Positions 34,235 through 45,605 of a stretch of 64,000 bases of DNA are shown here, piece after piece. Numbering within the stretch: the first letter of the stretch is position 1; the number at the start of each line of letters is the position of its first letter. The notes beneath the pieces were generated by a model. That model did no database searches. It was not told the DNA's origin and saw nothing but the letters and a program-made list of their open reading frames with translations. Source of the DNA: Heterodera schachtii (taxonomy: Eukaryota; Nematoda; Chromadorea; Rhabditida; Heteroderidae); contig SIJG01000011.1 in assembly GCA_023374025.1 (NCBI GenBank), positions 1,369,317 through 1,433,316 on the forward strand. Reading direction: 5' to 3'. A program made the position numbers and the translations under genes.

Positions 34235-34585
34235 AGTTGATTAGTTTTTAAATGCTAAAAACAAAACATTTTCCATAGCTTTTAACAAAGATTTATTTTA
34301 TTCTCAGAGATTATTAAACAGTACACTTATATCCATACTTTTATTAGGTCATCATTTTGCTCAAAAAATAATTAAAATAAAAAAAGTAATAATAATTTGG
34401 AGATGACAAAAAATGAATGGGTAAATGAGTCAATTATTATATTTTTTCTTCCTTTTTGCTCTTCTCCAGTTTTTGGGTCATTGTTTTGCCGTAAATTATT
34501 TTGAGTGACCGCGATAAAAGTGTTAATATAAGCAACAGCAGAGTCAGCAGATTTTCATTTATTACTTCTTCAATTTGTTTAATAA
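34235..34585 (+). promoter_or_regulatory. Type-1 conserved 5' block (candidate promoter)
   Basis: This is the least disturbed example of the block: no insertion separates it from the start codon at 34,733. It gives the reference spacing, with the end of the block about 150 bp before the ATG. Confidence 0.65.
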
Positions 34586-35146
34586 TTTTTTATTTTATTT
34601 TATTACAAAATATTTTCATTTTTTTGTCTAAAAAATTTAAATACTTAAAAAATAAAAACAATATCTCAAACTTCCAACCATTTCTCATCATCAAATCCAA
34701 TTTGACAATTATAAAAAATTTGAACAGAAAAAATGTCAATTTCAACCGATTCAACAAATAGTAGCCATTTTTCATCTGATGATTATGGTAATGATAAAAG
34801 GGGAAACAGTAGAAAATATAAAATTTGTAAAACGATATAAAATTAAGTAATTAAAAATAAAAATAAAAATATTTGATTTTTTTCAGAGATGAATTATGAT
34901 GAGTTCAGTTTTGTGAAGGAAGGAGCTGTCGTTAATACAAACTGTGAACAATTCATTGAACGGCAACAATTGAAGGTGGACAAAAGAAAGCATATAAATT
35001 ACGAAATATTTGTATTTTATTAAAAATTTACATTATTTTTATGTGAAATTTCATTTTTAGGAACTTAGGGAAAATTTTGCCAAAATGAAATTGGTATTGA
35101 AAAACACCAAACTTGAGCTCAAAATTGTGAGTTTTATTTTATAAAG

Positions 35147-35382
35147 CATATATGTGCAAGAGGTCTCTCAGGCCAAGGGTCATTCGATGGACCATTGGGA
35201 CAGGGGAGGGGTGTCTCGGCATCAAAAAATTTTTATACGACGCCCAAATTTTTCTATGGCCTGCTGAGAAAAATTTAAGAATTTTAATGAATTTCGCTGT
35301 TCAAATTTTTCCCCTTCGCTTTCGACCCTCCCCCCACCCCCCTTAGGACAAACAAGGGGAAGGGGGTGGGGGGGAATCTAAG
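35147..35382. mobile_element. Insertion flanked by 8-bp duplication, no clear inverted termini
   Basis: ttataaag occurs at 35,139-35,146 and 35,383-35,390. Paralogous introns have only one. The insert carries a C-rich and a G-rich run near its right end (35,330-35,375). Its ends are not obviously inverted, so the class is uncertain. Confidence 0.7.
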
Positions 35383-36534
35383 TTATAAAGAGTAATTTTT
35401 TGAAAATAAAATGGAATTTGCTAAATAATTTAGGAATAAATTAGTCGGTTACAACGATTAAGTCATTTTTAGAAGGGACTTCAAGAAAAGTTGAAGGAGC
35501 AAGAAACGAAAGCACTGCTTGAAAAGATCGAAGCGGAGAATGGGAAAATAAAAAATGAAATTGAGAAAATTCGGGCAAAAATGGACGAGAAAGAAGAGAA
35601 ATTGGAGAAGAAGGAGCAGTACATGGACAAGTTGGAGGAGTTACAGAAAAATGTAATTTTGAAAAATCAAAACTTAGGCATTCGAACCCGAAATTTCGCA
35701 TTCCCTAAACTAAATACCGAAAAGCGAGTTGAAAAAAAATTAATTAAATTTGCTTTAAGGTCCTTCAAGCGAAAAGCGATGCCGAGGAGGAAAATCATAA
35801 ACTGAGTAATGAACACAAGGAAATGAAGGGAAAACTGGACAAATTGGAGGAGAAATTGGAGAAGAAGGAGGAGCAGTACATGGACAAGTTGGAGGATTTA
35901 CAGAAAAACGTAATTTTCAAAAAAAAAACTCAAAACATAAGCATTTGAACCCAAAATTTCGCACTCCTTAAACTAAGAAGGACCATGGGCCGATTTGAAT
36001 ATCCATTTTATCTTTTTGTTTAAAAAGCCTTGTTAAATCAATCCTACAACAGAAAGAGGCAAAAATTTCAGACCAGCCGAATAGCATCTAAAAGTGAAGC
36101 GAATTCAAATGATTTTAAATTTTAAGCATTTAAAAGCTAAATTCATTTTCTTTAATTTTTTTTAAGATGCTACAAACGAAAGCTGATAATACCGAAAACG
36201 AGAATGACAAATTGAAAAAAGAGCACAAGGAAATGGAGCAGAAGATGGACAAATTGGAGGAGAAATTGGGGAAAAAATTGGACGAGGTGAGGATGAAATA
36301 TTATTACAATTCTTTAACTTATTTATGACAAAATTATTATATAAATCAGTCATAATTCAATTAATTAAAGCATCTATTTGTTTTAAAGAACACTTATAGA
36401 AATGGCATTTTGCACATTAAAAATAAAAATATAATTATTTTCTTATTTTTGCAAAATTTTCGTGGGTTTTTTTGTTTTTTCATAATTTTTAGTTAACATC
36501 TTAAATTCATACAAAAACATTTGACATTAATAAG

Positions 36535-36585
36535 CAGGGCTTACATTTTTAGATTTTTACTTTTTTCCTAAAAATATAAGACCTA
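36535..36585. mobile_element. 51-bp minimal hAT-like element
   Basis: The termini CAGGGCTTACATTTTTAG and ctaaaaatataagaccta (imperfect inverse) lie only 51 bp apart end to end. A perfect 8-bp duplication, ttaataag, is at 36,527-36,534 and 36,586-36,593. It is little more than two ends joined. Confidence 0.8.
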
Positions 36586-38060
36586 TTAATAAGTAGAAAC
36601 TTAAGAAAATCTAATTAAAATAAATTTAATTTTAAGGTGCTTCAAGCGAAATGTGATGCCTTGAGAAATACACAGAAGGAAATGAAGGAAAAACAGGACA
36701 AATTGGAGGAGAAATTGGGAGAGAAATTGGAAAAATTAGACGAGGAGGTGAGTCATTAACAAAATATTCAAAATGAATTAAATACTTTTGTCCTAAATAT
36801 TGTCTTTTTAATAAAAACCATTTTTGTTGAAAAAATATTTTTAAAAACGCAAGCGATGGAATGAAATACATAAAATGTTTAATTCGCTCATAAAAATCTT
36901 GGCGACGCCTTTTGGCATATCGTTTCCATTATTTCAGCAGAAGGCATTCCAAGAAGAACTCGAGAAAAAACTGATGGAACTAATTGTGACATTGGAAACG
37001 AAAGTTGACAAAATGGAAATGGAAAATCAAAAACAAAAGGGTAAGGAAAATTGGACAAGGATTACTGTACGTACCGTAACATTATTGTAATTACTATCAA
37101 ATATTATTTTTGCTAATTAAAAAATTCAAAGAAATAATAATATTTGGATTTGATTAATTATTTTTTAGTTTCTATCGTCCAAATCGAAAAGTTGCAAAAC
37201 AATTCATTGAAAGAAGACACTAAAGAAAAGCAGATGGAAATGGTGAATGAATAATGGGAAAAAGGATTAATGCTAAAATTCAAAACTTTAAATAAATTAT
37301 GTTGAATTTTAATTTTAAGGCACTTTTAAACTTTCGTCAAAACTATTGGGATGTCAATGCTTGTCACAATGACCTCGAAATCACTGAGTTGACGGTCCAT
37401 TGCCATGAAGGAGTAGAAGGTAATTTTTTTTAAATCTATAAATAATCTTTTAATTTTAATTTATAATTTTTTATATTTAATTTATAATTTTTTAAATTTA
37501 ATTTTATAATTTTTTTTAAATTTAGCTATTCGCACTGTGTTCGCTACCCATCCAATTTTATTTGACAAGAAATTCTCCGGCATTTTTTACTTTGAAATTT
37601 CAATCAAAAAAATGCATCAGTAAACAGCATTTATTATCCTAAATAGCAAATTTTCGAAAAATTCCAAAAGAAGATTCTTACACAAAAAATGATATTGTCG
37701 GATGTGGCATTAATTCGGCCACCCGACAGATTTTCTTCACCAAAAATGGACAGCATTTGGGTTGGTAAAATAACAATAATAATAATAAAACACCATTTTT
37801 AATATAATTTTCTCAATACCAGCAAATAAATTTCAAATTCTTTTTAAAAACAATGAAAATACAAAAATCCCATTTACTTATCAAAAGAATCACAAACAAT
37901 TCCTTAATTATATGTTCACAGGTTACTTCTATTTCGTCGACAATTCTCCAAATTCTGTTCCTGAAGAATTGTTCCCATTTGTTTTATTTTATGACTCTCT
38001 AATGACGAAATCGAAGCGAATTTTGGGCCTAATTTTAAATTCAATTTGGCCACTCTTTGA

Positions 38061-39190
38061 AGAAAGCAGAAAAACGGAAGAAAGGCGATAATTCATTTTT
38101 GATTAATTTTTATTCTCTTTGTTTATTTTAATTTATTTTTTAATTTTGGGTTTTAATTTTATTACGCTAATTTCTATTCTTATTAATGATACTTGATTTA
38201 CAAATTGATCATTTGATTTATTTGCCAAAGTAAAAATTTGTTTAAAAAACAGTTTAGGAATGATACAGATCATCAATTGCGCTCTCAAATGTGGAAATAA
38301 ATGCTTTTCGACAAAAAACTGACCATAACTTTTGTCAATGTCAACCAAATTAAACATTCTTGGTATCATCCGATAGCGGCCCTAAGATTTCTCTATTAGC
38401 TCACCTAAGTTTCAAAAAATTTGGCCAAGTTTGATTTTTGAACTTTTGCAGGCTAATATAGGACACTTAGAGCTAAAGAATGATGATATGAAGATTTCAT
38501 AAAGTCAAAATGACATTTGGGGCGCAGAATTAAATTACCTCAAAACAAAGAATTTTTTATTTTATATATTCCTCCGTTTAATAAAAAAAATTGGCAAAAT
38601 GTTAAGCCTTGGGTGCAAATCCAGTGTTTTGGTATCTTGACGCATCTTATTAACTGCCGCCTACTTGCTTTAGCGTCTAACTAAGTTGTTCGAGATCTAA
38701 TTTGGAGCATTAATTATGGAGGCGCCGCAAAAGTCGGCCAATCGTTCACACGTCTGTTAAGCCACTGAACTTAAAATATTAATTGAATTAATAATTTGTT
38801 ATTTTAAATTATTTTTTTTTTCAAAATGCATACTGACAAGCAACGATTTATATTAGGAGAATGGTAAATACAAAAATTACGAATTGTTTTTGCACAAAGT
38901 TTCGGTTTGGGTCGGTGACTTTTTTGTTAATAAACAAACAATCGATCAAATTTTTTTCTCAAAGTTGGGTAATTAAGCCAGGGTTTCTTATATGTTCTTA
39001 TTTCAAAGAAATGTTCTGATTCTAAAAATTGAGAGAAGGCACAAAAAAAAACAAATGGAAAAAAGACTTGGCCACGTTTTCGTAGCAGATTTTGTCCAGA
39101 AAAAACAAGTTTTGATATTTTGGTCAATTTTAAAAATTATTTCAGAAAATATTTGGGTAAGAAATTTTTGTAATTTATTCATTGTTGAAG
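38061..39190. repeat. Repeat-containing spacer
   Basis: No gene. About 38,300-38,520 holds a degraded palindrome of the 'ggtatcatccgatagc'/'ctctattagc' family. The open frame at 38,992-39,249 covers the decayed helix-turn-helix module at its end but is otherwise unsupported. Confidence 0.45.
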
Positions 39191-39355
39191 AACAAATTAA
39201 GAAAGATGAAGCAATATTTCAAAATCAAAGAAAGAAACCCGAAAATTAGCGACAAAATAATTGTTAAGAAATTGCAAATTGGCTATGAACGGTAAGAATT
39301 TGGAAAAAGAAATTTTCTTAAATTTTGGAGATGTAATTCTCGAAGGTGTTAGTTT
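39191..39355 (+). pseudogene. Decayed module of the lysine-rich HTH-repeat family
   Basis: After an AG acceptor at 39,189-39,190, about 100 bp in one frame encode KQYFKIKERNPKISDKIIVK followed by KLQIGYE. This is the same module as exons 2-4 of the gene at 39,635. A donor-like gtaag follows at 39,292. Downstream, 'ttttggagatgtaattctcgaag' matches the end of that gene (about 40,831-40,855). It is probably the remnant of an older tandem copy. Confidence 0.7.
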
Positions 39356-39634
39356 TAACTTTTCCGTTTTTTCATTAGCACCTATAATTTAAGCCAAAAT
39401 TACTTCAGCAAATCTCTCAAAAATGAAAAGATATAATAATTAAATAACAATATTTTAAATTTAAAAAAATAAATATGTGAAGAATTGATTTAACTGTTGG
39501 CTTACGTGGCAAAATTAGTATTTGTAAAATGATAAATAAAATGAATATTAATTTTAAAATCGAAAAAACATTAAATATATTCATTTAAAGCAATAAATTC
39601 ATAATACTATATGTATTTATTAAATAAATATTCT

Positions 39635-40844
39635 ATGATTTTGTGCCATTTAATAATATTTTTTATAATTCTCTTTGCTTTTGGGATTGAATCCGGCAAA
39701 ATCCGAACAAATTTTGCTGAAATATTTGGCGATGAATGGGACAAAAATGAAAGTGAAGAAAAATTGTTAAAAACTGAACGAAATGAGCGAAATGATAACT
39801 CACAATCAGCATCATTTGATCAAATGGGTGAAGAAATGGGGACAGACCCAAATGATCAACAGAAAAGAGAAATTATTCGAAAATTTGAAGCAATTAAAGA
39901 AAAATTGAAGCAAAAGGGAAAATTTCAATGGAAAAGTCAAACAAAAATTGAGAGGAAAATTGGAAGAATTTTAGGCATTTATCGCGAAAAAATATACAAA
40001 TGGAAAAAAGAATTAAATTTAAATAAAATTAAATTAAAAATTATGAAAGACAGTTTTTATGAAGAGAAAAAGAAAGAATTCATTGAACGATTTGATGAAT
40101 TTAAAAGGTTGTACAAAGGCAAACAAAAAGAATTTGCGAAGGAATTGGGCATTTCTAAAGAAACATTACGAAGGTGGAAAAAAGAATTAATGCCAAAATA
40201 TTATAAAAGTGAGAGAATTTGTTTTTTAATTAATTTATATCATCATTTTTAAGTACAAATTAAACATTCAAATGAGGACAAATTAAAAAAGATGAAAAAA
40301 TATTTGAAAATCAAAGAAAAAAACCCAAAAATTAGCGATGAAAAAATTGCTAAGGAATTGGAAATTAAATATGAAACGCTAAAAAAATGGAAAATGGAAT
40401 TATTGCCAAAACACAAAAAAAGTGAGAAATTTCGAAGAATTTTCAAATTTAAATTATTATTTTTTAAGCGAGAAATGAATATTCTGATGAGGCCAAATCA
40501 AATAATATAAAAAAATATTTCCAAATTAAAGAAGCAAACCCAAAAATTAGCGACAAAATAATTGCTAAGGAATTGGAAATTAAATATGAAACGCTAAGAA
40601 AATGGAAAAACAAATTATTGCCAAACAAAAAAAGTGAGAAATTTTGAAGGATTTTAAAATTTAAATTATTATTTTAGCGAAAAATGAAAATGTTCAGGCC
40701 AAATTAAATAATATGAAAAAATATTTCAAAATTAAAGAAGCAAACCCTAAAATTAGCGACAAAATAATTGCTAAGAAATTGGAAATTGAATATGAAACGC
40801 TAAGAAAATGGAAAAACAAATTTGCTTCAGTTTTGGAGATGTGA
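39635..40844 (+). CDS. Putative secreted lysine-rich protein with five helix-turn-helix-like modules
   Basis: Exons 39635-40208, 40254-40421, 40469-40633 and 40678-40844 give 357 codons plus stop in one frame. The ATG at 39635 starts MILCHLIIFFIILFAFGIES, a strong signal peptide; an in-frame ATG lies 24 bases upstream. An acidic spacer (about residues 22-70) precedes five modules of about 50-58 residues (about 73-128, 132-190, 192-247, 248-302, 303-350). Each ends in a helix-turn-helix-like pattern such as EFAKELGISKETLRRWKKEL or IAKELEIKYETLKKWKMEL, as in transposase or homeodomain-like DNA-binding folds. Exons 2-4 each encode exactly one module with identical phase-1 borders, so they arose by exon duplication. 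The signal peptide plus DNA-binding-like repeats suggests an exported, possibly host-nucleus-directed effector, but this is inference. I do not recognise a named family. Confidence 0.8.
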
Positions 40845-40926
40845 TTTTTGAAGGGTGCTAATTGGTGAATATTTTCCCATTGTAATTTTGGTTATTTGCA
40901 TAATGTTTTCTTAGTTCTTTTATTAA

Positions 40927-41510
40927 CAGGGCTTCCATTTTTATGTAAGAAAAATCGCGAAATATGTAAATAAAATATGTATAAAAATGGTAAAATATGT
41001 ATGAAATATGTACTAAAACCCCCAAATATGTAAAATATGTAAATAAAAATTTTTTTAATGGTTATTTTTTTGGAAAAAATGCCTCGTAAAGGGTGAAATA
41101 GGCATAAAATGCCATAAAAATAGTAGGCTTAGAATCACTTTTTAGTATTTTAAATTAATTTTTAATATCTCTTTTTTTTTTAAAAATCAATTTTTTAGGG
41201 ATACTTTTTCAAAAAAATTTTTTTTTAATTTTTCGCAAAAATTTCTATAAATTCTCAAATATCCTCAAAAATTGTAAAAAAAAAAATGCAAATATGTAAG
41301 AAAAATTGCGAAATATGTACTGAAAAGTCCAAAATATATACAAAAATATGTACATATGTAATATGTAGAAAAATCCCAAAATATGTAAAAATATGTAAAT
41401 AAAAGTCCCAACTTTGGTTCGCAAACACAAAAAAGAAAGTGTTTTTCCTACTAATTAGGCTATGGAGAATCCAGGAAAAAATATGTATTTACATAAAAAT
41501 GGAAGCCCTG
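40927..41510. mobile_element. hAT-like foldback element, ACATATTT family
   Basis: The ends are CAGGGCTTCCATTTTTATGT and its inverse. A perfect duplication, tttattaa, lies at 40,919-40,926 and 41,511-41,518. The interior is 'aaatatgtaaaaatatgtac' units with one 'tttgcgaacaca'-type segment also found in 16,794-17,364, where the element ends differ. It lies immediately downstream of the HTH-repeat gene. Confidence 0.9.
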
Positions 41511-41540
41511 TTTATTAATATACTGTAGAACATAAAGTAA

Positions 41541-41612
41541 CTCGCCCGGTGGGACTCGAACCCATGACCCCAGCAATCCGTGCCGTGCTCGAACCAACTG
41601 AGCTATGGGCGT
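41541..41612 (-). tRNA. tRNA-like sequence, probable pseudogene or SINE head
   Basis: Read on the minus strand it has a good A box (TAGCTCAGTTGG), a perfect 4-bp D stem (GCTC/GAGC) and a B box (GGGTTCGAGTCCC). The acceptor stem pairs only in its middle five positions, the T stem has one mismatch, and the anticodon loop does not have U33 in place, so I cannot read an anticodon. It is either a decayed tRNA or the pol III head of a SINE. The ends near 41,540 and 41,615 show no A tail. Confidence 0.5.
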
Positions 41613-41619
41613 TCCCTTT

Positions 41620-42750
41620 TAGAGGTTCTCCCATATCTTATGTCCCACTTTCTCCCACACTCCGTTCCTTCTGGCATCACAATTTTTTTTCACATATATT
41701 AATTTGATAAAAAATATAAATATGCTTATATAATTCAAATTTTTCATTTAATATTTAAAAATTATTAAAATATCATTTTTCAAATTGGCTTAAAGGATTT
41801 CTTGGATAAAATCTGTTAATTAAATTCGCTCAAATTTCATAAAACTAAATAAATAATGCAATATTTATTTACATATAAAGATTCATTTAAATAACAACGT
41901 TAAAAATTGAGAACCCAAAAAATGTAATTGTATAACATAACGAAAGCAAAAAGAATAACTAATTTACTTCGACAATTGCCAAATGCCCTAAGATATTTAA
42001 ATTCTTTTCAATGTCGTAATGTCTCGCTATTTCGGTGATTAAGGCATTCGAAAAATATTATACTATAATTTTGTGGGAATTCCCGCCTATTTATGACCCT
42101 ATTTGTGGATTTTTTGCCATCAGAATTCCGTTGACTTTTGCCAGTGAAAATAGTTGAATATGTTTTCAAAAAAGTTTACAGATTTTGCGATTTTCCGTGT
42201 TTGGCTGCGTGATTTGATTTATCGGATCTTTTCCAAAGCGATTTTGACTTTTGATGTACATAAAAAAAGAACATATTTTGCACTTATGACTCATAAAAAA
42301 TATTTTGGAGTTTTGTTAGAGTTGGGATTTAAATTTTGAATATTTCATAATTAGAGCTGGGGTTTTTATGTTTTACCTTTCGGGTCTGACACATATTTTG
42401 CACATATTTTAGCATTTTTGAGAAAAAATTTGCAAGAAAAATAGAAGAAAATTGAAAAATACAACCTAAAAATCAACTTTCTTGGCATTTTTTCAAAATT
42501 TTCTTTATTTATTTCGTTTACCTAAAGTTAACCAAATCGAATTCTTCATTAATTCGTCATTGGATTTTAAACTTTCTTGCTGGAACATACACAACTGATG
42601 GAAAAATTATCTTCTAAAACAATTTATCAAAAAAGGACAAATTTTGTCCCCTAACATCTCCGATTTTTACAATTTTGAGCACATATTTTGATATTAGTGA
42701 TCACTGATCAAAACTACCAAAAAAGTTTATTCCAAAAAATTATGAAAAAT
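41620..42750. other. AT-rich spacer
   Basis: No gene. One 'ggataaaatctgttaattaa' phrase (about 41,812) resembles the flank of the GC-hairpin module but the hairpin is absent. 42,355-42,425 has ACATATTT-like sequence without ends. Confidence 0.4.
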
Positions 42751-42754
42751 TTAA

Positions 42755-43075
42755 ATCACCCATCTTGTCTTTCGCTGATTAAATTTAAGCCCTAACATAA
42801 TTAATATGTTTTACTTTTTTCAATGCTTGGGTTAAAAGCATCCCCCCCCCCTCCTCCTTTTTTTAGGTCATCGTTTTGCTCAACAGCGCAAGCCAAAAAA
42901 TATATATATTAATTTTATATATTTATTGAAAAAGATTATTTTAATTAATGGGTCACATTTTGCCCTAATTACTTTTTGCTATCAAATGCCATCGCATAAA
43001 TAGGCGGGAGATTCAGTATAAAAAACAATAAATGTTCATTCATTTATTTATATTCGGTAATGAATTTATTCCCCA
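42755..43075 (+). promoter_or_regulatory. Orphan type-2 conserved 5' block
   Basis: This is the same block as upstream of the 8,263 gene ('gctcaacag', 'ttttgccctaattacttttt', 'atgttcattcatttatttat'). It is followed not by that gene type but, 360 bp on, by a type-1 block. It probably remains from a deleted unit of the 8.3 kb subfamily. Confidence 0.55.
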
Positions 43076-43439
43076 ATTTTGCATTTCTTTTTTTTCTAAA
43101 AATAAAAATAAACTTTTAAAAATTCATATCAAAAAATCCAACAATTTTTTATAATAAAAAAAAATTCAAATTGCCCGGCGCCGAGAAATTTATAAAATTA
43201 AGTTTATTTTGCCATAAAACAGGTTTATAACAATTTTTATTAGATACTTACTACACATCTGAATAAAATATATTTTAAAAAAATGTAATTACTTTAATTA
43301 CTTTTCTCTCTACCACAACCCCTTTTTTGGTTTGTTTTTTGTAAAAATATTTCTCAATTATGACAAATCTGAAAATGGCATTTTTGTATTGATTATTGTT
43401 TTTTTTTTGTTTTTCTGAGACAATTACAATTTATTTAGT

Positions 43440-43690
43440 TAAAATGCTAATGACCTCGTAATTTCGTTTTTTTTTATTTCTAGAAAAACATTTTCCGTGG
43501 CATTTACAAAGATTTATTCTTTTCTCAGAGATTATTAAAGAGTTCACTTGGAGCCATTCTTTTTAGGTCACCATTTTGCTCGATAATTACTATATTTATG
43601 ATGGTTGACCCGATAATTAAGTGAACATAAGCAACAGCCGTCAGCAGATATTCATTTATTAATTCATTTATTACTTCTTCATTTATAAAA
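43440..43690 (+). promoter_or_regulatory. Type-1 conserved 5' block (candidate promoter)
   Basis: 'ctcagagattattaaagagt', 'gtcaccattttgctcgataa', 'ttgacccgataattaagtga' and 'gcagatattcatttatta' match the other type-1 blocks. The start codon is at 43,836. Confidence 0.6.
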
Positions 43691-44555
43691 TCAATTCTAA
43701 TTAAAAATATTTTCATTTTTAATTATATTAAAAATAATTAAAAAAATACTTAAAAACACAAATAGTATGCAAACTTAATCAAATCTCATTCATCAAATTC
43801 AATTTAATAGTTATAAAAAATCTAGATTAGAAAAAATGTCATTTTCGATCACTTCAACAAATAGTGGCGATTTTTCATCTGATGATTGTGGTAATGTAAA
43901 AAAAGGGAAACGGTAGAAATTTAAAATTTGAGAAATGGTATTGAAATTAAAATATAATTAAAAATAAAATAAATAAAAAGATTTTCTTTTCAGAAATAAA
44001 TGATGATGAATTGAGTATTGTGAAGGAAGGAGATATTGTTAAGACAAACGGTGAACAATTCACTGATCAGCAACAATTGAAGGTGGACGAAAATAAGAAA
44101 TTAGGAAATATTATAATAAAATGTTTTTTACATTTATTTTTTACTTTTTAGGAAATGAGTGAAAAGTTTGCCAAAATGCAATTGGTATTGAAAAACACCA
44201 AACTTGAGCTCAAAAATGTGAGTGTTATTTAAAGTGTCATTTTTTGAAAAATTAAATGGGAATTGCTAATTAATTTTTAAAAAATAAATAAACAATAATA
44301 ATAAATTAATTAAATTTAGAAGGGACTTCAAGACAAATTGAAGCAACAGGAAATGAATGCACTGCTGGCGAAGATCGAAGCGGAGAATGGCAAAATGAAA
44401 AAAGAAATTGAGAAAATGCATGCGAAAATGGACGAGAAGGAGAAGCAGCAATTGGAGAAAAAGGAGAAACAATTGGAGAAGAAGGAGGAGCAGTACATGG
44501 AGAAGTTGGAGGAGTTACAGAAAAATGTAATAATAGCAATTTTTCTTTTCGCTTA

Positions 44556-44636
44556 CCGTATTTTCTCTAATTAGCTCCCCCTTTCTGAGGAGGTTGAAAA
44601 ATAATAAATCCGGGCATATAATTAGAGATTATATAC
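44556..44636. mobile_element. Small MITE with TACCGTATTTTCTCTAATTA end
   Basis: taccgtattttctctaatta at the left faces taattagagattatatactg at the right around a C/G-rich loop. It lies in an intron where the paralog at 31.4 kb has no such sequence. The same left end occurs alone at about 54,914. Confidence 0.6.
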
Positions 44637-45095
44637 TGTAATTATCCTTTGAAATCAAACTTTTGACCATGGAAAGGAAATCGGTTATAATTACTTTTAA
44701 TTTCAGCAGAAGGCACTCCAAGAAGACCACGAAAAAAAACTGATGGAACAAATTGTGAATTTGCAGACGAAAGTTGACAAATTGGAAATGGGAGTTTCAA
44801 CCGAACAAATTGAACATTTTCAAAATGAACAGAAAAGAAAAATCAATGCATTGGAAAAGGAGCAGAAAGAGAATCACATGAAACTGGTGAATGAATAATG
44901 GAAAGATTATAAAAATAATTTTATCAAAATTGAAATGACGAAATTAAAATTTAATGTGAATTTTAATTTTAAGGCGCTTTTAAACTTCCGACAAAATTAT
45001 TGGAATGCCAACGCCTGTCACAATGACCTTCAAATCACTGAGTTGACGGTCCATTGTCATAAAAGAGGAGAATCCGGTAAACTTAATGAATAATG

Positions 45096-45605
45096 AACAC
45101 CCGCTTAGAAATGGGTTAAATAATACTTTAATTGTTTCAATTAAAGTTAAATTTTCTTAGACGCAAACAAATTTACATCCTTGATATCACTCGAAAGCCT
45201 AAGTGTCCTCTATTAGCCTGCCAAATTTCAAAAAATTTCGTTAATTTCAAAAAAAAAAATTATGGCCAAAAATGTTCGAAAAAATGGGTTTTTGGGTTCA
45301 TCTGGACATAACTTTTTGGTAACTAAACAAAACTTTTTGAAATTTGGCAAGCTAAAAGCGGACACTTAGGGCTTTCGAATGTTATTAAGAATGTAAAATT
45401 AGGTCGCTTCTAAAATTGCACCGCACTAAAACGGCTCGCTTCGCCTTTTCATATGTGCCGCCAGCTCCTAACAAGTTATAAATTCAAAAACAAATACCTA
45501 TGTCAGTTTTTGGCATTTCAGCAACTCGGGACCTATTTGTTCACTTATCTCGCCGAGACAAAACGATTGATATATCCATTTAACCCTTTTCTAAGCGGGG
45601 CGTTC
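45096..45605. mobile_element. Palindromic element with GAACACCCGCTTAGAAA ends
   Basis: gaacacccgcttagaaa (about 45,095) and ttttctaagcggggcgttc (about 45,586-45,605) are inverse. Arms inside carry 'gatatcactcgaaagcctaa' and its inverse. A degraded orthologous insertion is in the same intron of the 30.7 kb copy (about 31,995-32,350), so it predates their duplication. Confidence 0.7.

Larger units (their letters stand above)
34733..38060 (+). pseudogene. Coiled-coil plus SPRY copy with deleted SPRY exon half and a frameshift
   Basis: Exons: 34733-34787, 34887-34975, 35061-35126, 35473-35652, 35760-35909, 36167-36286, 36637-36747, 36938-37040, 37169-37242, 37320-37419, 37526-37619, remnant about 37663-37767, 37922-38060. 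It has the longest coiled-coil region of the set, with extra exons of the QAK.DAEEENHKL type at 35760, 36167 and 36637. All exons to 37619 are open. The next exon has lost its acceptor and first half (the FGFAAK..NGKW part) and resumes at [20 protein letters not shown]. The final exon carries an extra CT before the [13 protein letters not shown] segment, shifting frame. The coiled-coil part could still be made. Confidence 0.8.
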
